Origin: Anthostomella pinea
Taxonomy: Eukaryota; Ascomycota; Sordariomycetes; Xylariales; Xylariaceae
Assembly (NCBI GenBank): GCA_963556695.1
Contig: CAUWAG010000003.1
Location: 992,001 to 1,056,000, forward strand
Reading direction: 5' to 3'
Length of the DNA: 64,000 nucleotides
A model generated the notes under the pieces. That model did no database searches and was not told the DNA's origin. It was given only the letters and a program-made list of their open reading frames with translations. The position numbers were made by a program, and so were the translations under genes. This document shows, piece after piece, positions 12,178 through 23,757 of this stretch (positions within the stretch are counted from its first letter, which is position 1; the number at the start of each line of letters is the position of its first letter).

Positions 12178-13345
12178 CTACAAGAACGCCTCAAACATCT
12201 TCGCCGCATCCAGAACCATCTTATCGTACGGGATCCAAGACTGACCCGTTGCAGCAACAGCCTTATCCGATACGATCTTGGGCACATTAGGGGGAGACGC
12301 CCAGCGGGGCTCGTACCCCTGTCCGGGCGTCCCCTTTTTGATCACATCGCGGCGGTCCGGGTACGCCTCGCGTAGGACATCAGCCGCAGCCTGCGGGACG
12401 CCGAAGTTGCCGTTGCCACCGGCAATGTACCGCTGTCCGTCGACGATATCTGGGTGCTCAGCCGCGAATACGCTCAATCTCGCAACGTCTCGGACGTCGA
12501 CGTGCGTGCCGTAGCCCGGCGGGCCCGGCGGGTACTCCTGGCCCGAGAGGACCTGCCAGATGAACTGGTTCGTCCCGTGAATCTGGTCTGCGGAGAGCGG
12601 GAGGTAGAGGGGCGGGCCGGCGACCCAGCTGTTTGGTACATCAGTTTTTCCCCCTTTGCAACTCTCGAGATGATTGATAGTGGAGGTGAGTAGGTATGGG
12701 CAGAGGAGATGGCACTTACACAGGATTCACAGCCGAAGTCGCAAAGGCGGGTTTCTTCTCCGCAACCCACTTCCACAGCGCGCGCTCCGACGCGATCTTG
12801 CTCGCCACATAGACGTTCATCCCGCGCGCCTCGGCGGCGCCCTGCTGGCTCATCGCCTCCTCGACCTCGGTGTTCCAGTCCGCCTCCGTGACGACGCCGT
12901 CTGATCCGCTGAACCCGACCGCTACGATGCTGGACATGAGCACGAAACTTTTCAGCAACCCCTTGGACTCGGAGGACTCGGAGGACGCCCGCAGCGCCGA
13001 CTCCAGCGCCCCTAGGGTGCCACCCACCGCCGTCCCCAGCACGTAGTCCGGGTCGTCGCTGTCGAGCACCACGGGCGAGGCGAGGTGCGCGACGGCGGTC
13101 ACGCCCCGCATGGCGGCGTCGAAGGCGTTGGGGGTGGTGATGTCCGGCACGCTGACGAGCTCGAGGCGGCCGGAGGCGATGTAGGAAGCTAGGTGCGCGG
13201 CTAGCGCCGCCGAGGTGCTGCTGGAGAGGTCGCGGACTGTGCCGCGGACTGACCAGCCGGCGGAGAGGAAGGCGCCGACAGTGCGGGCGCCTATGTAGCC
13301 GTTGGCGCCGGTTACGAGGGCGAGACGGGGAGTGGGGGTGGACAT
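12178..13345 (-). CDS. NAD(P)-dependent short-chain reductase, dihydroflavonol-4-reductase/GRE2-like
   Basis: Exon 1 is 13345-12720 and exon 2 is 12628-12178, separated by a 91-nt intron (donor GTAAGT, acceptor AAACAG). The product is 358 aa, typical for extended SDR enzymes of this group (yeast Gre2 is 342 aa). The N-terminus has the Rossmann motif TGANGYIG (residues 12-19). The catalytic pair YVASK is at 179-183, with an upstream SSI segment at 139-141. The junction restores NPVWVAGPP, which matches the family substrate-loop region. Such enzymes reduce aldehydes or ketones with NADPH; the substrate cannot be told from sequence. The coding sequence is intact. It sits between PHAF1 (convergent) and the beta-glucosidase (same strand, 850 bp away), with no sign of a cluster. 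Confidence 0.87.
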
Positions 13346-14197
13346 GGTGGGCGGTATTCTTTTTTGGGTTCTTGGGGCTTGGAAAAAGGGCGATGGTTAG
13401 GATGATGATGGACTTGGAGAGCTGTTGGCTGTTTCTTGCGCGGTACTCTGGTGCGTGGAGTGGTAGAGATGTAAGGTGCTTGTGGGTTTCACGGGAGATC
13501 ATGGCAAGTCCTCGGTCTGGTCTCGGGTTATATACATTTCGCAATTCTTGCTACGCCTCTTCATCGTTGCTTGCATTGCCAATGAGATCCAGTGCCTGCT
13601 ATGTGGCCTTTCATCACGCCTTCGATTATCCGCCTGTGGCATGCTTTATTTGATTATCAACTGCATGTGTGCTACGCCGCCTCTATTCCCCCGTTTGGCG
13701 GTCTGGGACAGGTAATCAAAATATCCAAATATCGACTGTGCCGTGCCTCGGCAGAATGAAGATAGCTGGATTATAGCAATTGATGTATAGTGATCACTAT
13801 GTCGTGATCACCGGACTTTACGCGGCTTTTAGTAATCAGTAAATAGGGGGTTTCGCAAACAACAGCTTTCCCCACTTAACTCCGGCTGGTGATTAGTAAC
13901 GTAGATTTAAGACCGCGACTTCGGGTTTAAAGGCCTGGTGAGCTTTAAAACGGAGCTGAAGTTGAATGGGTAGAAACTTGCAAGGGCCGAACACACTCTG
14001 TGCTGGCCTCCTGTCTGCTTAGCCGGAGACGCGGATAAGGCACTGGTCTACTACGGCCTATGTGACTGTTGACTGAGTGAATGAAGTACGCGGTAGTGAC
14101 TACAGTACACGATAGTAATTTCCAATTGAAAATCGAACAGGAAAGACAAGCTTAAACTACACTCACTATCCATGAATAAGAATTGCTTCCATAACCT
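13346..14197. other. Intergenic region
   Basis: About 850 bp holding the reductase promoter and the 3' flank of the beta-glucosidase gene. Small frames here have no recognisable content. No repeat or RNA gene seen. Confidence 0.5.
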
Positions 14198-16961
14198 CTA
14201 CTCCAACCCATACTCCCCATACAAAGAAACGCCGCTCTGTATCGTCAACGTAGCATTAGCTCTCAAATCCCGACTACTAGCAGCGACATGGAACACATAG
14301 TCCCCACTCTCCATCTTCCAGTTCTGCGCCGCCGTATCCCAGACGCTCAGATCGCGCCTCCTGAGCTCGAACGTCACCGTGGCCGTCTTGTAGGGCTCGA
14401 GAACGACCTTCTCGAAGCCGCGCAGCTGGCGCGCGGGCTCGCCGGCCGCGTCAGGAAACGAGAGGTACAGCTGCGCGACCTCGGCGCCGGCCACGCCGCC
14501 CGTGTTCATGACGGTCGTGGTCACGGTCGCGACAATGTCCCAGAGGTCCTCTCGCCCGCGGACGGCCCGCGCGCCCGTGGAGTACCCGCCCATCGTGCGC
14601 TTGTTGCCGCCGCTGCTGAGCTGCGCCGTGACGCGGCTGCCGTACTCAAAGGTCGTGTAGGACAAGCCGTAGCCGAACGCGTAGCGTGGCTCGATGGCCT
14701 GCTGGTCGAAGTACTTGTAGTCGATGTAGTTGCCCTCGGAAAAGTCGAGCTCGAGGTTGTCCTCCTGCACCCGCGTGTTGGCGTCGTAGTCGGACTCGTT
14801 CTTAGCGATGGTATGGACGAGCCGGCCGGACGGGTTGACGGCGCCGAAGAGGACGTCGTCGAGCGCGTTGCCGGACTCCTGACCGAGCGCGCCGCCGTAG
14901 AGCACGCCGGTCACGTTGTCGTGCTCGATCCAGGCGTCGACGAGGCGTGGGCCGACGGTGTTGATCACCACGATGGTGTTGTTGCAGTTGTCGGCGACGG
15001 TGTTCACGAGCCTGGAAGTGGTCAGTTGGTCAGCTTGCTTGTCATCAGACCCTCGTCAGGTGGTCCGTTTACTTACGCATCCGTGGTACCGTTGGTAAGC
15101 TCGGAGCGGTCACCACCTTCTCCGGCCCAAGCGTTCAAAAATACGACGCAGGCATCTGAGTTCGCGGTAACTCCAACAGTGCTCTCCTTGAGCTCAGTAC
15201 CGCTGCCAGCTACGCCACCAGAGGACGACGTGGTGGACGTGTCGTTGAGCCACCATCGGAGCTGGAAGCCATCCTTGGCCGCTCTCTCATTGAAGAGCTG
15301 GATCGGGGTTGTCAAGTAGGCGAGAGATCCCATGCCGCTTCCTCCGACGACGGCCATGTCTTTGAGCTACGTCAGTGATGTGTACTTGCCCACCAAGGTA
15401 GCAATCTGTACTTACGGCCTTGCATGGTGGGCCCGACACCACCGTAGACATCGAGCTCCGTGTTGGGACCGAAGTAACGGGGTGCTGCATGCGAACCAAA
15501 AATGCTGATGGAGCGCTTCGACTTCAGAGGCAGCGCGCTGTTCTTGTTCGTCAACAGAACGACGGAGCTGGCCGCGCAGGTTCGGGCAAGCTCGGCGTGG
15601 TTCCTTCGCACCTCGACGTAGTCGGTGTTGCTAGCATAGTCAGGGTATCCCTGGTCCTGGTTCAAGTGGAAGTACCCCATCATGTTTCTGATGGCCATAT
15701 CGTCCAGCCTGGCTGTGGTAACACTTCCATTGTTCACGGCAACGCCAAGGGTTGAGTTGGACCAAGTGTTTTGAGAGGAGTAGTCCATGCCAGCGTTAGC
15801 AGAGTTGATTGCAGTCCTCTGGCCACTGATATCGGCGTGGACGATGCCGGGGAAGCCAAGTTCAACCTTCAGGTACTTGGCGAGCAGGTCCTGACTTTCG
15901 CAGGAGTACAAACCGTTTACTCGGTTCATGGCGCACCTAGTCAGATGTCAGTGGTTGGTCTTTGAAGCATTTTTCCTGTGACCGGACTTACATCGCTCCA
16001 CCCATGCCGTTCTTGACAGTGTCGTAGAAGGGTGCGAGGTATGTTTCATGGTAAGCCTTGTCGTCGATGTGCACAGTGTATGCATCGGATGAGCTGCTTG
16101 TGGAATTGTCCAATACGGTGCCGTTCGTGGCCTGACGCCTGCGCTTGTTCGGGGGTGCGCCACCAGGTCCGCCGCCGCCGCCTCCCATACTTGTCGTGCC
16201 CTCTCGGTTCGTCTCATATTCGTTCATGATGAAGTGCTTGGTGCTGGGAATGACACCGGCATCCGAGATACCCTACAGAAAGAGACGGTTAGCTGTCGGC
16301 AGTTGCCAGATGACTTTCGTGGCGTCAAGGTCTTCCAGGCCATACGTACTTTTACAAATCTTCCTCGCATCGCACTGCATTATTATGAGTAAAGGAACTG
16401 ACTTCCTGGCTGGATGGGTGTGTGCATACCCTGCGAAGTAAGAATCCGGACCATATGTCTCGCCTTGTCGACCACCCCAGGCCGAACGTCCCAGTGGCTC
16501 CAAAGTAGGTGCATAGGCGAGGTTGATGCCCTTGCCACGGAACTCGGAACCGAGCGCCTTCGCCTGTTTGTGAATAGCATCATTGTCCCAGGTCATTACC
16601 ATAGCCAGACCGGCAGGCCAGTTCGTGACATAGTAGTAGCCGAGGGGGTTCGAGGACGAGTCCAGCATATGCAGACCGGTGAAGTTGCCGACTTCTCCTC
16701 CAACAACGAGAGACAGCTTGTCGGAAGTCGACAAGGTTTTCACAAAGGCCGATGCCTTGTCGTAGGCATCCTGCCAGTCTCCAAGCTTGACTAGATCATG
16801 TCAGTAGCTGTCTTACGGACGCCTGTCACTCGGACGTGTTCTTGGCGAGACTGACTAGTTCCTGAGCTTAGTAGCTGAGCCGTGTAGTTGTTGGACGCAT
16901 CAGCGGAAGCGAGGCTCCCAAGGGAGAGCAAGGCGAGCAGCGATGCTGACACTTGCTTCAT
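14198..16961 (-). CDS. Secreted GH3 beta-glucosidase
   Basis: Seven exons on the minus strand: 16961-16856, 16790-16430, 16374-16356, 16272-15992, 15936-15416, 15359-15077 and 15011-14198. All are flanked by GT-AG introns of 55-83 nt, phases agree throughout, and the product is 794 aa. It starts with a signal peptide (MKQVSASLLALLSLGSLASA). The GH3 (beta/alpha)8 domain shows LGRSAWGGR, TKHFIMNEYE (K174-H175-F176) and GFPGIVHADISGQ, in which D291 is at the nucleophile position. The C-terminal domain has the AFGYGLSYTTFEY segment and an Fn3-like end. It hydrolyses terminal beta-glucosides outside the cell. Oddities are the 19-nt exon 3 (needed to restore YFAGAMRGRFGISDAG) and a Gly-rich, basic insert in exon 4. 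Confidence 0.9.
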
Positions 16962-18928
16962 GATGATGTTGAATGAACGTTGCAGAAGAGAAAGGGACCG
17001 TGGCGGACAGTTTAGTTTAGTTTAGTTTATTTAACGCCGTAGGGGCTCTAGGCTCCAGATCCTTGTGGACGTTTGGGGTGCAGGTGACTATCTCAGGGGC
17101 TAATATACAAGCCTTACTGTACGGGAAGCAGGGCATGACTCCCTATTTCCCACGATAACCTGCAAATCGAACCTCGAGGGCACACATGTTATTCCGTCAG
17201 TTTCCGTTGGCCCCGCCATTTGGGCTCGTGCTCTGTGATATCTGGTTCGTAGTCGGTAGTCCGAATAGCGTCGAGGAGCTCCTCTCGTTTTGACAGGTAG
17301 TGCCTTGCGTCTAAAAGGCTATAAGCTAAAAGAAAATGAAAACATAAGGAAATATAGTGAAAGTAATAAAGAGATGTGGTAACAGGCGCAGTTACACCTA
17401 GTGGTCGATGAATTGATGTTCTGTAACCCTGGGACAGACTTTCGTGTAGAATTCTGTCCACTTGCAGAAGTCTCCGAATTCCTTCGGGTGCGTGTGGCGG
17501 ACAGTACTAAGTAGTGATATCCGTAAAACGAATGCAAAGTCAGTCCGGAAGACGACACCGTGCATCAACGAGCTTACCAGCGAGCGAAGACATGATATAA
17601 GAACGGTCTCGGGCTGCACCCACAACGTCGGAGGATGGCGAATATTGTGGCCGCCTGCGGCTGGCTTACGACTGCAGTTCCATTCCCGGCACGGGTCTGT
17701 AGCAAATAGATCCTGGCAGAGTCAAGAACGGCCCGAACGAGAGGATACGCAAAGAGGATCGATCCATCGCCCGGGTATGCAATCTATAAGTGCTTGAACG
17801 GTGAGGCGGAAATGGTACGAAGCCAAGGACCAAGGTATCACGATGTCGAGGTGGGGGCTGAGGACGCGTCGCCTTCATCTCGGCCAAGGCCCACGACTCC
17901 ACACGACGATGAAAGGAACGCTGGCTCCAAGCATGACGTGTACCCACGAGTGATGCGAGTAATACCGGTTTATAAAATTGAAGGGCGCCAATAATGGGCG
18001 TTTCTTGCGATGCTTGAACGAATGAATGAAACGCGTTGCATGTTGGAAGACGACCGGATTCGTAGGCTTGACGGGTAGGTAGTTAACACTTCAACTTGAC
18101 AGGTCAAAGGAATGAGAGACTGGATGTCATCGTGGGTGTTTGACTAAAAGATCCACCATTTATTTTAGGCTCTGATGACATAATCCCTGGTTGCGACTGC
18201 CGACCGGGACGGGATGACGAAAAACGGCCCCCAACGTCACTACCGCAAGCCGGGAGCCCACGATAACGGGACCCGCTCTAAAGGCTTGTTTCTTCGACGC
18301 CACACTCCGGACGTACCTACCTGACCAGCTGCCCCTACCACTTGATCCGGGGATTCAGGGGTCGGTCGACTTCAAGGCCACACGCCACCCACATAGCGGT
18401 GAATATTTGAAGTGAATGTATCGGTTGGACGATCTCACTCGGGAATGAACCAAGAGCGAGCATTACCATCATGCGACCATGTGTTCGTTCATATGCCTAT
18501 GTATTCACAGCTGAAACCAATAGCCTCCTTTTCTTGGGGGCCAGATGCTGCCATGGGTCACCGCGATGGCGCTTCACCGCTCACCAACAAACCATTCAAT
18601 GCATTGATTTCATTCAATGTAGTATTATGATGCTGCATCTCGACCACATGAAGCATCATGACCCACCAAGCTCGACGATGAAGGCTTTGGTGATGACCGT
18701 TCATGCCGCCCCCAATTGTCTATAAGACCACCTTGGGCGACGATGATTCTTGACCTTTTCCCAGCACAACACATCAAACCACCAAACCACCAAACCACCA
18801 AACCACCAAACCACCAGACCATCAAGTCTTCACACAATCGCATTGTGAACGAAATCACCAGCCAACTCAAGGCCAAAATGCCCGCACGAAGCCAACCTTC
18901 ACAAACAATTTGAGTCTTTCACCATGAC
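16962..18928. other. Intergenic region, no convincing gene
   Basis: It contains the beta-glucosidase promoter, with TTTAG repeated several times at about 17010-17032. Several short frames occur between 17189 and 17947 on both strands, but none shows a domain or consistent splicing. The (CAAACCAC)n repeat at 18774-18815 produces a spurious Pro/His/Gln frame. Confidence 0.4.
18774..18815. repeat. 8-bp microsatellite (CAAACCAC)n
   Basis: About five tandem copies of CAAACCAC, the last ones diverging to CAGACCATC. Confidence 0.85.
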
Positions 18929-19171
18929 TGAAGCCCCCAAAGACCAAGGTCAGTTGGTGGTGACTTCCAAAATGGGCCTCCAGAGCAAGCCGCCGGCTCC
19001 CAGACACCCTCTGTCCTTTCTCGCCTGTATTTCAAGCTGCAGACGCTCCAGGTCTACTGTTTCGAGCAGACGCTAACTCGTGAGTACAATATAGGCGGCT
19101 GCCTCAGCACAGGCGGCAGTGAAACGGGTGGAGCCGCCGACAATACGCAGGAGTACGAGGAGACACATTGA
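18929..19171 (+). pseudogene. Possible remnant of a small gene
   Basis: A frame without ATG is open from about 18929 to the TGA at 19171. It encodes about 80 aa with coding-like composition, including RLYFKLQTLQVYCFEQTL. A well-placed ATG (ACCATGACTGAAGCC, 18924) just upstream starts a different frame, so a frameshift or an unusual splice would be needed to join them. A GTGAGT inside the frame (19080) could be a donor. No family recognised. It could equally be chance. Confidence 0.2.
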
Positions 19172-19793
19172 GGGTTGAGCCCGCGGTGTTGAGCTGGGAG
19201 TAGGAATCGGGGATGCTCGCGGTGGGGAGCGAGAGGGGTGGAGGGACATGTAATGATGTCGCCGGCGTTGTCGGATAGGGCGTGTGCCTAGTTCTTGGAA
19301 CGTAAAGGATAAGGCTTCTCGCTGAATGAGATGATTTTTGGACCAACTTGGTTTCCAACCGCACTGTGATATCCGTACCTTGACGAGCATAGAGCTTAGC
19401 GACCCGGGGGGCTCTATCCTGCCCACGGAATGGCGTCGGCTCGCACGTAGCTGCGGCCTTTAACACTCATTTGTGGGTCTCCTAAGTGGGTTGTATTTGT
19501 CCTAGGAGTGCTGATGTTATTCAGACCAGACTTAGACGCCTCGTTGCGAAGGGGCGATTTTCGAGCTTTGAAGCAAATATTGACAAATTTATCAAGCCTA
19601 GACAGCCCATGCTCATGTATCCTCTCGAAGGGAGAACCCGGTTTGACATTTGTTGATGGGGAAATAGAGATTATAGTAGCCCGAACATACGCCCAAGTTA
19701 CTCAGCCATATTTCGGAATCTGTTGGGATGCTGAATTGAACACCCCATATACAGCCGCTGGAGTATGGTGAAGGAGTCAACTTGTGCTGCATC
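19172..19793. other. Intergenic / repeat-like sequence
   Basis: Overlapping short frames on both strands. The minus-strand frame at 19613-19876 runs close to the interrupted frame at 19794-20521 and may belong to the same old repeat. No domain recognised. Confidence 0.3.
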
Positions 19794-19928
19794 CTAACTT
19801 GCCGGTAGGTGCCCCCTTTTCGGAACAAAAGAGCGGCCCTTGGCATGTCGAGCCACCTTGTCCCTGAAAACCCCATATTGCGGGCGATGGTAATTTCCTC
19901 GTGAAGTATTTGTTTTGGGCCGGATGAT

Positions 19929-19942
19929 GCCCAGGCATAGAA
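19929..19942. repeat. Left target-site duplication of LINE insertion
   Basis: GCCCAGGCATAGAA, identical to 20192-20205 on the other side of the inserted segment. Confidence 0.85.
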
Positions 19943-20191
19943 TGATTGGTTGATTGATTGTATTTAACGTGGGGGATCGCTCCTCAGTAGTGCAAACCAC
20001 GCCTCCCAGAGCCTCTGCATCGCAGGGTTGTGGAGGTATCAAGATAATAAGTACAGTCAGTCCCGCTCACGAGCCCATCCCCGTTGTTGCGGCTGTATGA
20101 ATTTGGGGTCATCCATCTGGTCCTTTAAGAACAGCTATCTATCGGGGGCAGATTGTTGAAAAGAACTTGCTCTTCTCAACAAATCTTGCCC
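19943..20191 (-). mobile_element. 5'-truncated non-LTR retrotransposon tail (LINE)
   Basis: A 249-bp insertion flanked by a perfect 14-bp duplication. Bases 19957-20191 match 26919-27153, where the same sequence lies downstream of reverse-transcriptase and RNase H remnants. On the minus strand it ends in an (AATC)n-like tail directly at the target site. A long target duplication, 5' truncation and a short simple tail are the marks of target-primed LINE integration. Confidence 0.8.
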
Positions 20192-20205
20192 GCCCAGGCA
20201 TAGAA
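20192..20205. repeat. Right target-site duplication of LINE insertion
   Basis: GCCCAGGCATAGAA, a perfect 14-bp copy of 19929-19942. Confidence 0.85.
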
Positions 20206-20521
20206 GTTTAGGAACAAACGTAGGTGTTTGGCTTATTCGCTGTGTCGGCTTTCTCTTCGTATCTTGCTGTCTTCTCAATAGGCGTCTTCGAAGCCATCTT
20301 TCTAGATCTTCGCGGCTTCTTTTAGACATTCTCTCTGTCGCCCTCGTATCCGGCACTACCACCCATCTCCTCTTTATCGTAGGTGGAAGATTGGGGAAGT
20401 TCTCGATTATGCTGGCCATATTGCTCGAGAGGGCACTGAGTTCGAATCTATCCGCACCAAACAATCTTACAGTCCGAAGACAAGGTGAGGGAGAGGCGGA
20501 GGGGAAGACTTTCGAACTCAA

Positions 20522-21254
20522 AATAAGGTCAAAAGTTACAATATACTTGATCGATATTGTTCAACGCGAGCCTTGCTGAAGTTCAGCCTCAGCGGTCTTC
20601 GAACCAACCAGTTCCTCGGTGTATGGTCACGTCATACCGCTTTGTAGCCTGCTCGCATACCTACTCGAAGACAAGAATTTTGGCACTGAAGCCATTCAGC
20701 ATAGGCCAACTTCTATGCAACCAGCTCCACGAATTTAGTGGAGGGGAATATATCATGGATCTGAACGTCTGGTTTACCTAGGTCGTCCTGTTCCGCGGCA
20801 GAGGAAAGGCGTAAAACGGTATAGTGCAGCAGCAGCCATCCGTTTCCAGCTCGCCTATGCCTGTCTAGATTCCCCCTCCCTCACCGAGCCGTGTTATGCC
20901 TAGATATCGGTCTTTGGGGCTGTGCACGACGAACCTTTGACTTACTGATCATTATTGGGTGAAGTTTCTCAGATCGGCCAACAAGCCGGGAATGTTGCAT
21001 CCATCAATGGTCATGTTGGTTCGGCACCTGCATGTACGCGAAGAAAGCAAGGGGGTTACATTCATGAATGGTAATGTTGGTCCAACAGCTGCATCTAAGC
21101 GAGGACCGCCATGATCGTGGCGGGACACTGCAATGTAACTTTTCCCCTATCTTGCCAAGGCCCAATTGTTGATCCCGTCAGATACACTCTTTGCATTGTT
21201 TTGGCTCAAGGAACTTCCAACCCCTAGTTTGACCTTGCACTAGTTTTGCGAACC
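20522..21254. other. Intergenic region, no gene recognised
   Basis: Includes an imperfect internal repeat of about 40 bp: GTTGCATCCATCAATGGTCA (20994) and GTTACATTCATGAATGGTAA (21055), each followed by a TGTTGG and a GCACC/GCTGC TGCAT stretch. No coding frame of interest. Confidence 0.45.
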
Positions 21255-21878
21255 ATGGATACCGCAAATAACGTTGTAGTGGCCTCTGCCAACAAGACAC
21301 CCAGTACCGTCAAGCATGGTAATGCTACTGCGGGACTCCCGGGCAATTGGGGACACACCGATGGCAAAGTCATCGTCTACCTTCGCGGTTTTCGCTTCGC
21401 AATGCTCGCCACCTTGTACGTGACACCCTCTGTTCGAACCCTCTGGGACTTAAAATATGCTTGCTTCCTAGGTTGGCCGCAGAGGCTGACGGCACTTGAT
21501 GATGCAACAGGATCAGCATCATGATCTTCATAGTGGGCGCCGAAACGAACATCACCGTCACCTCGGTTGTGACTATCACGCGCGGCCTGGGTGGTTTCGA
21601 GAGAAACAGCTGAGTCTTGTCAGGCTATCAGCTCGGGTTTGTCAGTAAGTGATGAGCTAGTTTCCTGTCTATGCCTGTACCATAGGGCATCTGTGGATTA
21701 CTCTTTTCACACTGTCTCAGCCCTCATCGTCATATCTGCCAGAATGAGCGACATTTTCGGCCGAAAGCCCATAACTGCTGGCCTTCTTCTTTTATTCGTC
21801 GTATTCTCGGCTGATTGTGATGCTGTCAAACAGAGCGTGGGGGCATTTAGATGGGTGAAAACGTATATTCTGGTGTAA
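21255..21878 (+). pseudogene. Broken MFS drug-efflux transporter, N-terminal part only
   Basis: The ATG at 21255 opens a cytoplasmic N-terminus leading into GFRFAMLATL. After a 95-nt intron (21416-21510) the frame continues ISIMIFIVGAETNITVTSVV. This is the first membrane helix of fungal multidrug MFS transporters. A TGA at 21611-21613 stands where the family has Trp (TGG to TGA). Past another intron-like stretch the loop 2-3 signature SDIFGRKPI is present, followed by a second helix that degenerates by 21878. The other ten or so helices are missing. The fragment cannot make a working transporter. Confidence 0.7.
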
Positions 21879-22657
21879 TCCGTGTTCTTGTTGTATCTCT
21901 GTGAAAATCCTTCTGTGGGCTAAGTGGCCCAAAAATGCCCTATTGGCCTTGTTGGTGCACTGCCACCTCCCTGAAGGCCACGGTGGCTTGCGCGCCATTC
22001 AACAGCTGCTGCGCAAATTATGACACAGCTGTAAGTCTTCTCTATCTAAGCCTGGTCATGTACTGCAATGTTAGAGTTAAACCGAGACCATTGACGAGAG
22101 TCGGGTAGAAGTACGACAGCGTGGAAGAGCCAACAGTGTCAGCTGCTATACAGCAGAACTACGACTCATCACGGCCTACTTGGCACTGATCATGAAGAAT
22201 AGCAAGTAAATAAGCAAATAAGTATATCGTTGCAAGTCGGGAAATCGATCTTGCGCAGAAAACATCATGGTGTATGACGAGGGGCACCTGATTACCAAGT
22301 CTGTGCTATGTGGGTTTGGACGACTAGGCCTTGTCCAGATTTGGCGTCGTCTCACCAAAGTATTCGTTCGTGCCTTTAACTTATCCGCGTCACCATAGGG
22401 CAAATGGAAATTCATTTAGCGCTATTCTACTAGCCCCCATCTTGCTTCCGCATCCATAGCAATACAACCACCGACAATGCGGCACGCAGATGGCCCTACC
22501 ACGGCTGTCAAGATTAAGCCACCTTTGGGAACGTTCTGGTTTCATCTGGGTTCATTACCATGACCACCTCAACGATGCGTCCGCAGCAATCCAAAGCGTC
22601 CTTCGCCGCGTTTGCAACCATGTCGCAGGTCTGCTGGTGGAAGGATATAGTGACCGC
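21879..22657. other. Unassigned sequence beside the MFS remnant
   Basis: Normal composition, only short frames, no domain recognised. Confidence 0.35.
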
Positions 22658-22927
22658 TTAGCGGGACCTTTGCTGTTGTCTAATAGCCGCGACGGAATAA
22701 TTTAAGCACCGGTAGTTAAAGATATCGGGATCGATAGTATAATATCCGAAGCTATTAGTAAGTTCCTTAGCAATTAAATCCTTTACAGTGAACGCATTGT
22801 CGTGTAGATTTATAAAATCCGCGGGATAAGCCTTAAAATAATTGTTATAAGTTATAAATATAACGTAATTATATAACTTTAATAAGAGCCGGGCTAAAAA
22901 CATTAAGTTTTATAGCGTTAAAGTTTT
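22658..22927. other. AT-rich sequence of unknown origin at the broken end of a Fot1-like element
   Basis: A minus-strand frame of 81 codons (22903-22658) contains the stretch HDNAFTVKDLIAKELTNSFG. It looks coding-like but I cannot place it. Similarity to the Fot1-like family begins only at about 22928, so this is either the target or another decayed element. Confidence 0.3.
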
Positions 22928-23373
22928 GACATGGTATCTAAGACGCAGACATTTATAAGTTTGAGGAGACTGGGTTTATAATGGGCATTATTGGGTCTGG
23001 CATGGTCATTATAAGCGCCAAAAGACGTGACAGGCCTAGACAAGCTCAGCAAGGCAACAGAGAATAGTCTACAGCAATCTCTGCTATTAATGCTGATGGT
23101 TGGGTGGTCCTCCCATACATTATTTTGTAGGGCAAAACCCAGCTCGCATCATGGTATCATAATATGACATTACCACACGGTTGGAAGGTGCCCGTGTCTG
23201 ACAATGGATGAACTATGAATAAGATCGGTTAAAAATGGATTCAGCATTTCGACAAGTATACCAAACCGTGTATTACTGCTGCTAAACGCCTCCTCATCCT
23301 AGATGGTCACAAAAGCCACCATTCCCAGGTCGTTGAGGATTATTACCAGAACAACGGCATTATTACCCTTTGT

Positions 23374-23757
23374 ATGCCTGCCCACTGGTCACACAGGCTC
23401 CAGCCTCTAGATGTCAGCTATTTTAGCCTGTTTAAACGAGCTTATGGTCGCATGATTAAGGATATCATCTGGCGTTATATAACCCATATTTTGAAAGAGG
23501 ACTTTCTTACAATATTTTATGAAGCACATAATGCTGCTATGATGCCAGGAAACATTCGAACAGGTTTCAGTGCCACTGGGCTTGTTTCTTTTGACCCAGA
23601 AAGTGTCATTTCAAAGCTAGATGCTGTCGCTGTCGTACAAACACTGTCACCAGACACCAATCTGCCACCCACTATTTGGACTTCCAAGACGCCTACCACC
23701 ATTAACAAAGCGGTAAACCAATTGGTTTATATTCAAAATAGAGTCAGAAACCACTAA
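23374..23757 (+). pseudogene. Transposase fragment (DDE_1/Fot1 type)
   Basis: The longest open piece of copy A, 127 aa, starting at the MPAHWSHRLQPLDVSYFSLF segment. This covers the third catalytic Asp (QPLDV) and the region after it, up to the basic linker before the zinc knuckle. It is part of the decayed transposase. Confidence 0.75.

Larger units (their letters stand above)
19794..20521 (-). pseudogene. Unidentified ORF interrupted by a LINE insertion
   Basis: Two minus-strand frames, 20521 to about 20192 and about 19942 to 19794, meet in the same reading frame at the duplicated target site; both read through the residues LCLG there. If the 249-bp insertion and one target copy are ignored, a single frame remains. 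It is rich in Arg in the middle (DLERWLRRRLLRRQQDT) and has no domain I recognise. It may itself be repeat-derived. Confidence 0.4.

Noticed and set aside
14288..15319. 343-codon open frame on the plus strand
   Set aside because: Lies antisense to the last two exons of the GH3 beta-glucosidase gene. It is a GC-rich shadow frame without any domain.
18774..18815. CRISPR-like array
   Set aside because: Units are 8 bp and contiguous without spacers. This is a eukaryotic microsatellite.
18716..18913. Pro/His/Thr repeat protein
   Set aside because: Produced by the (CAAACCAC)n microsatellite; no start context or conservation expected.
20420..20445. tRNA T-arm-like TTCGAAT
   Set aside because: The stem bases do not pair and no acceptor or anticodon arm can be built around it. 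No convincing tRNA was found elsewhere in the window.
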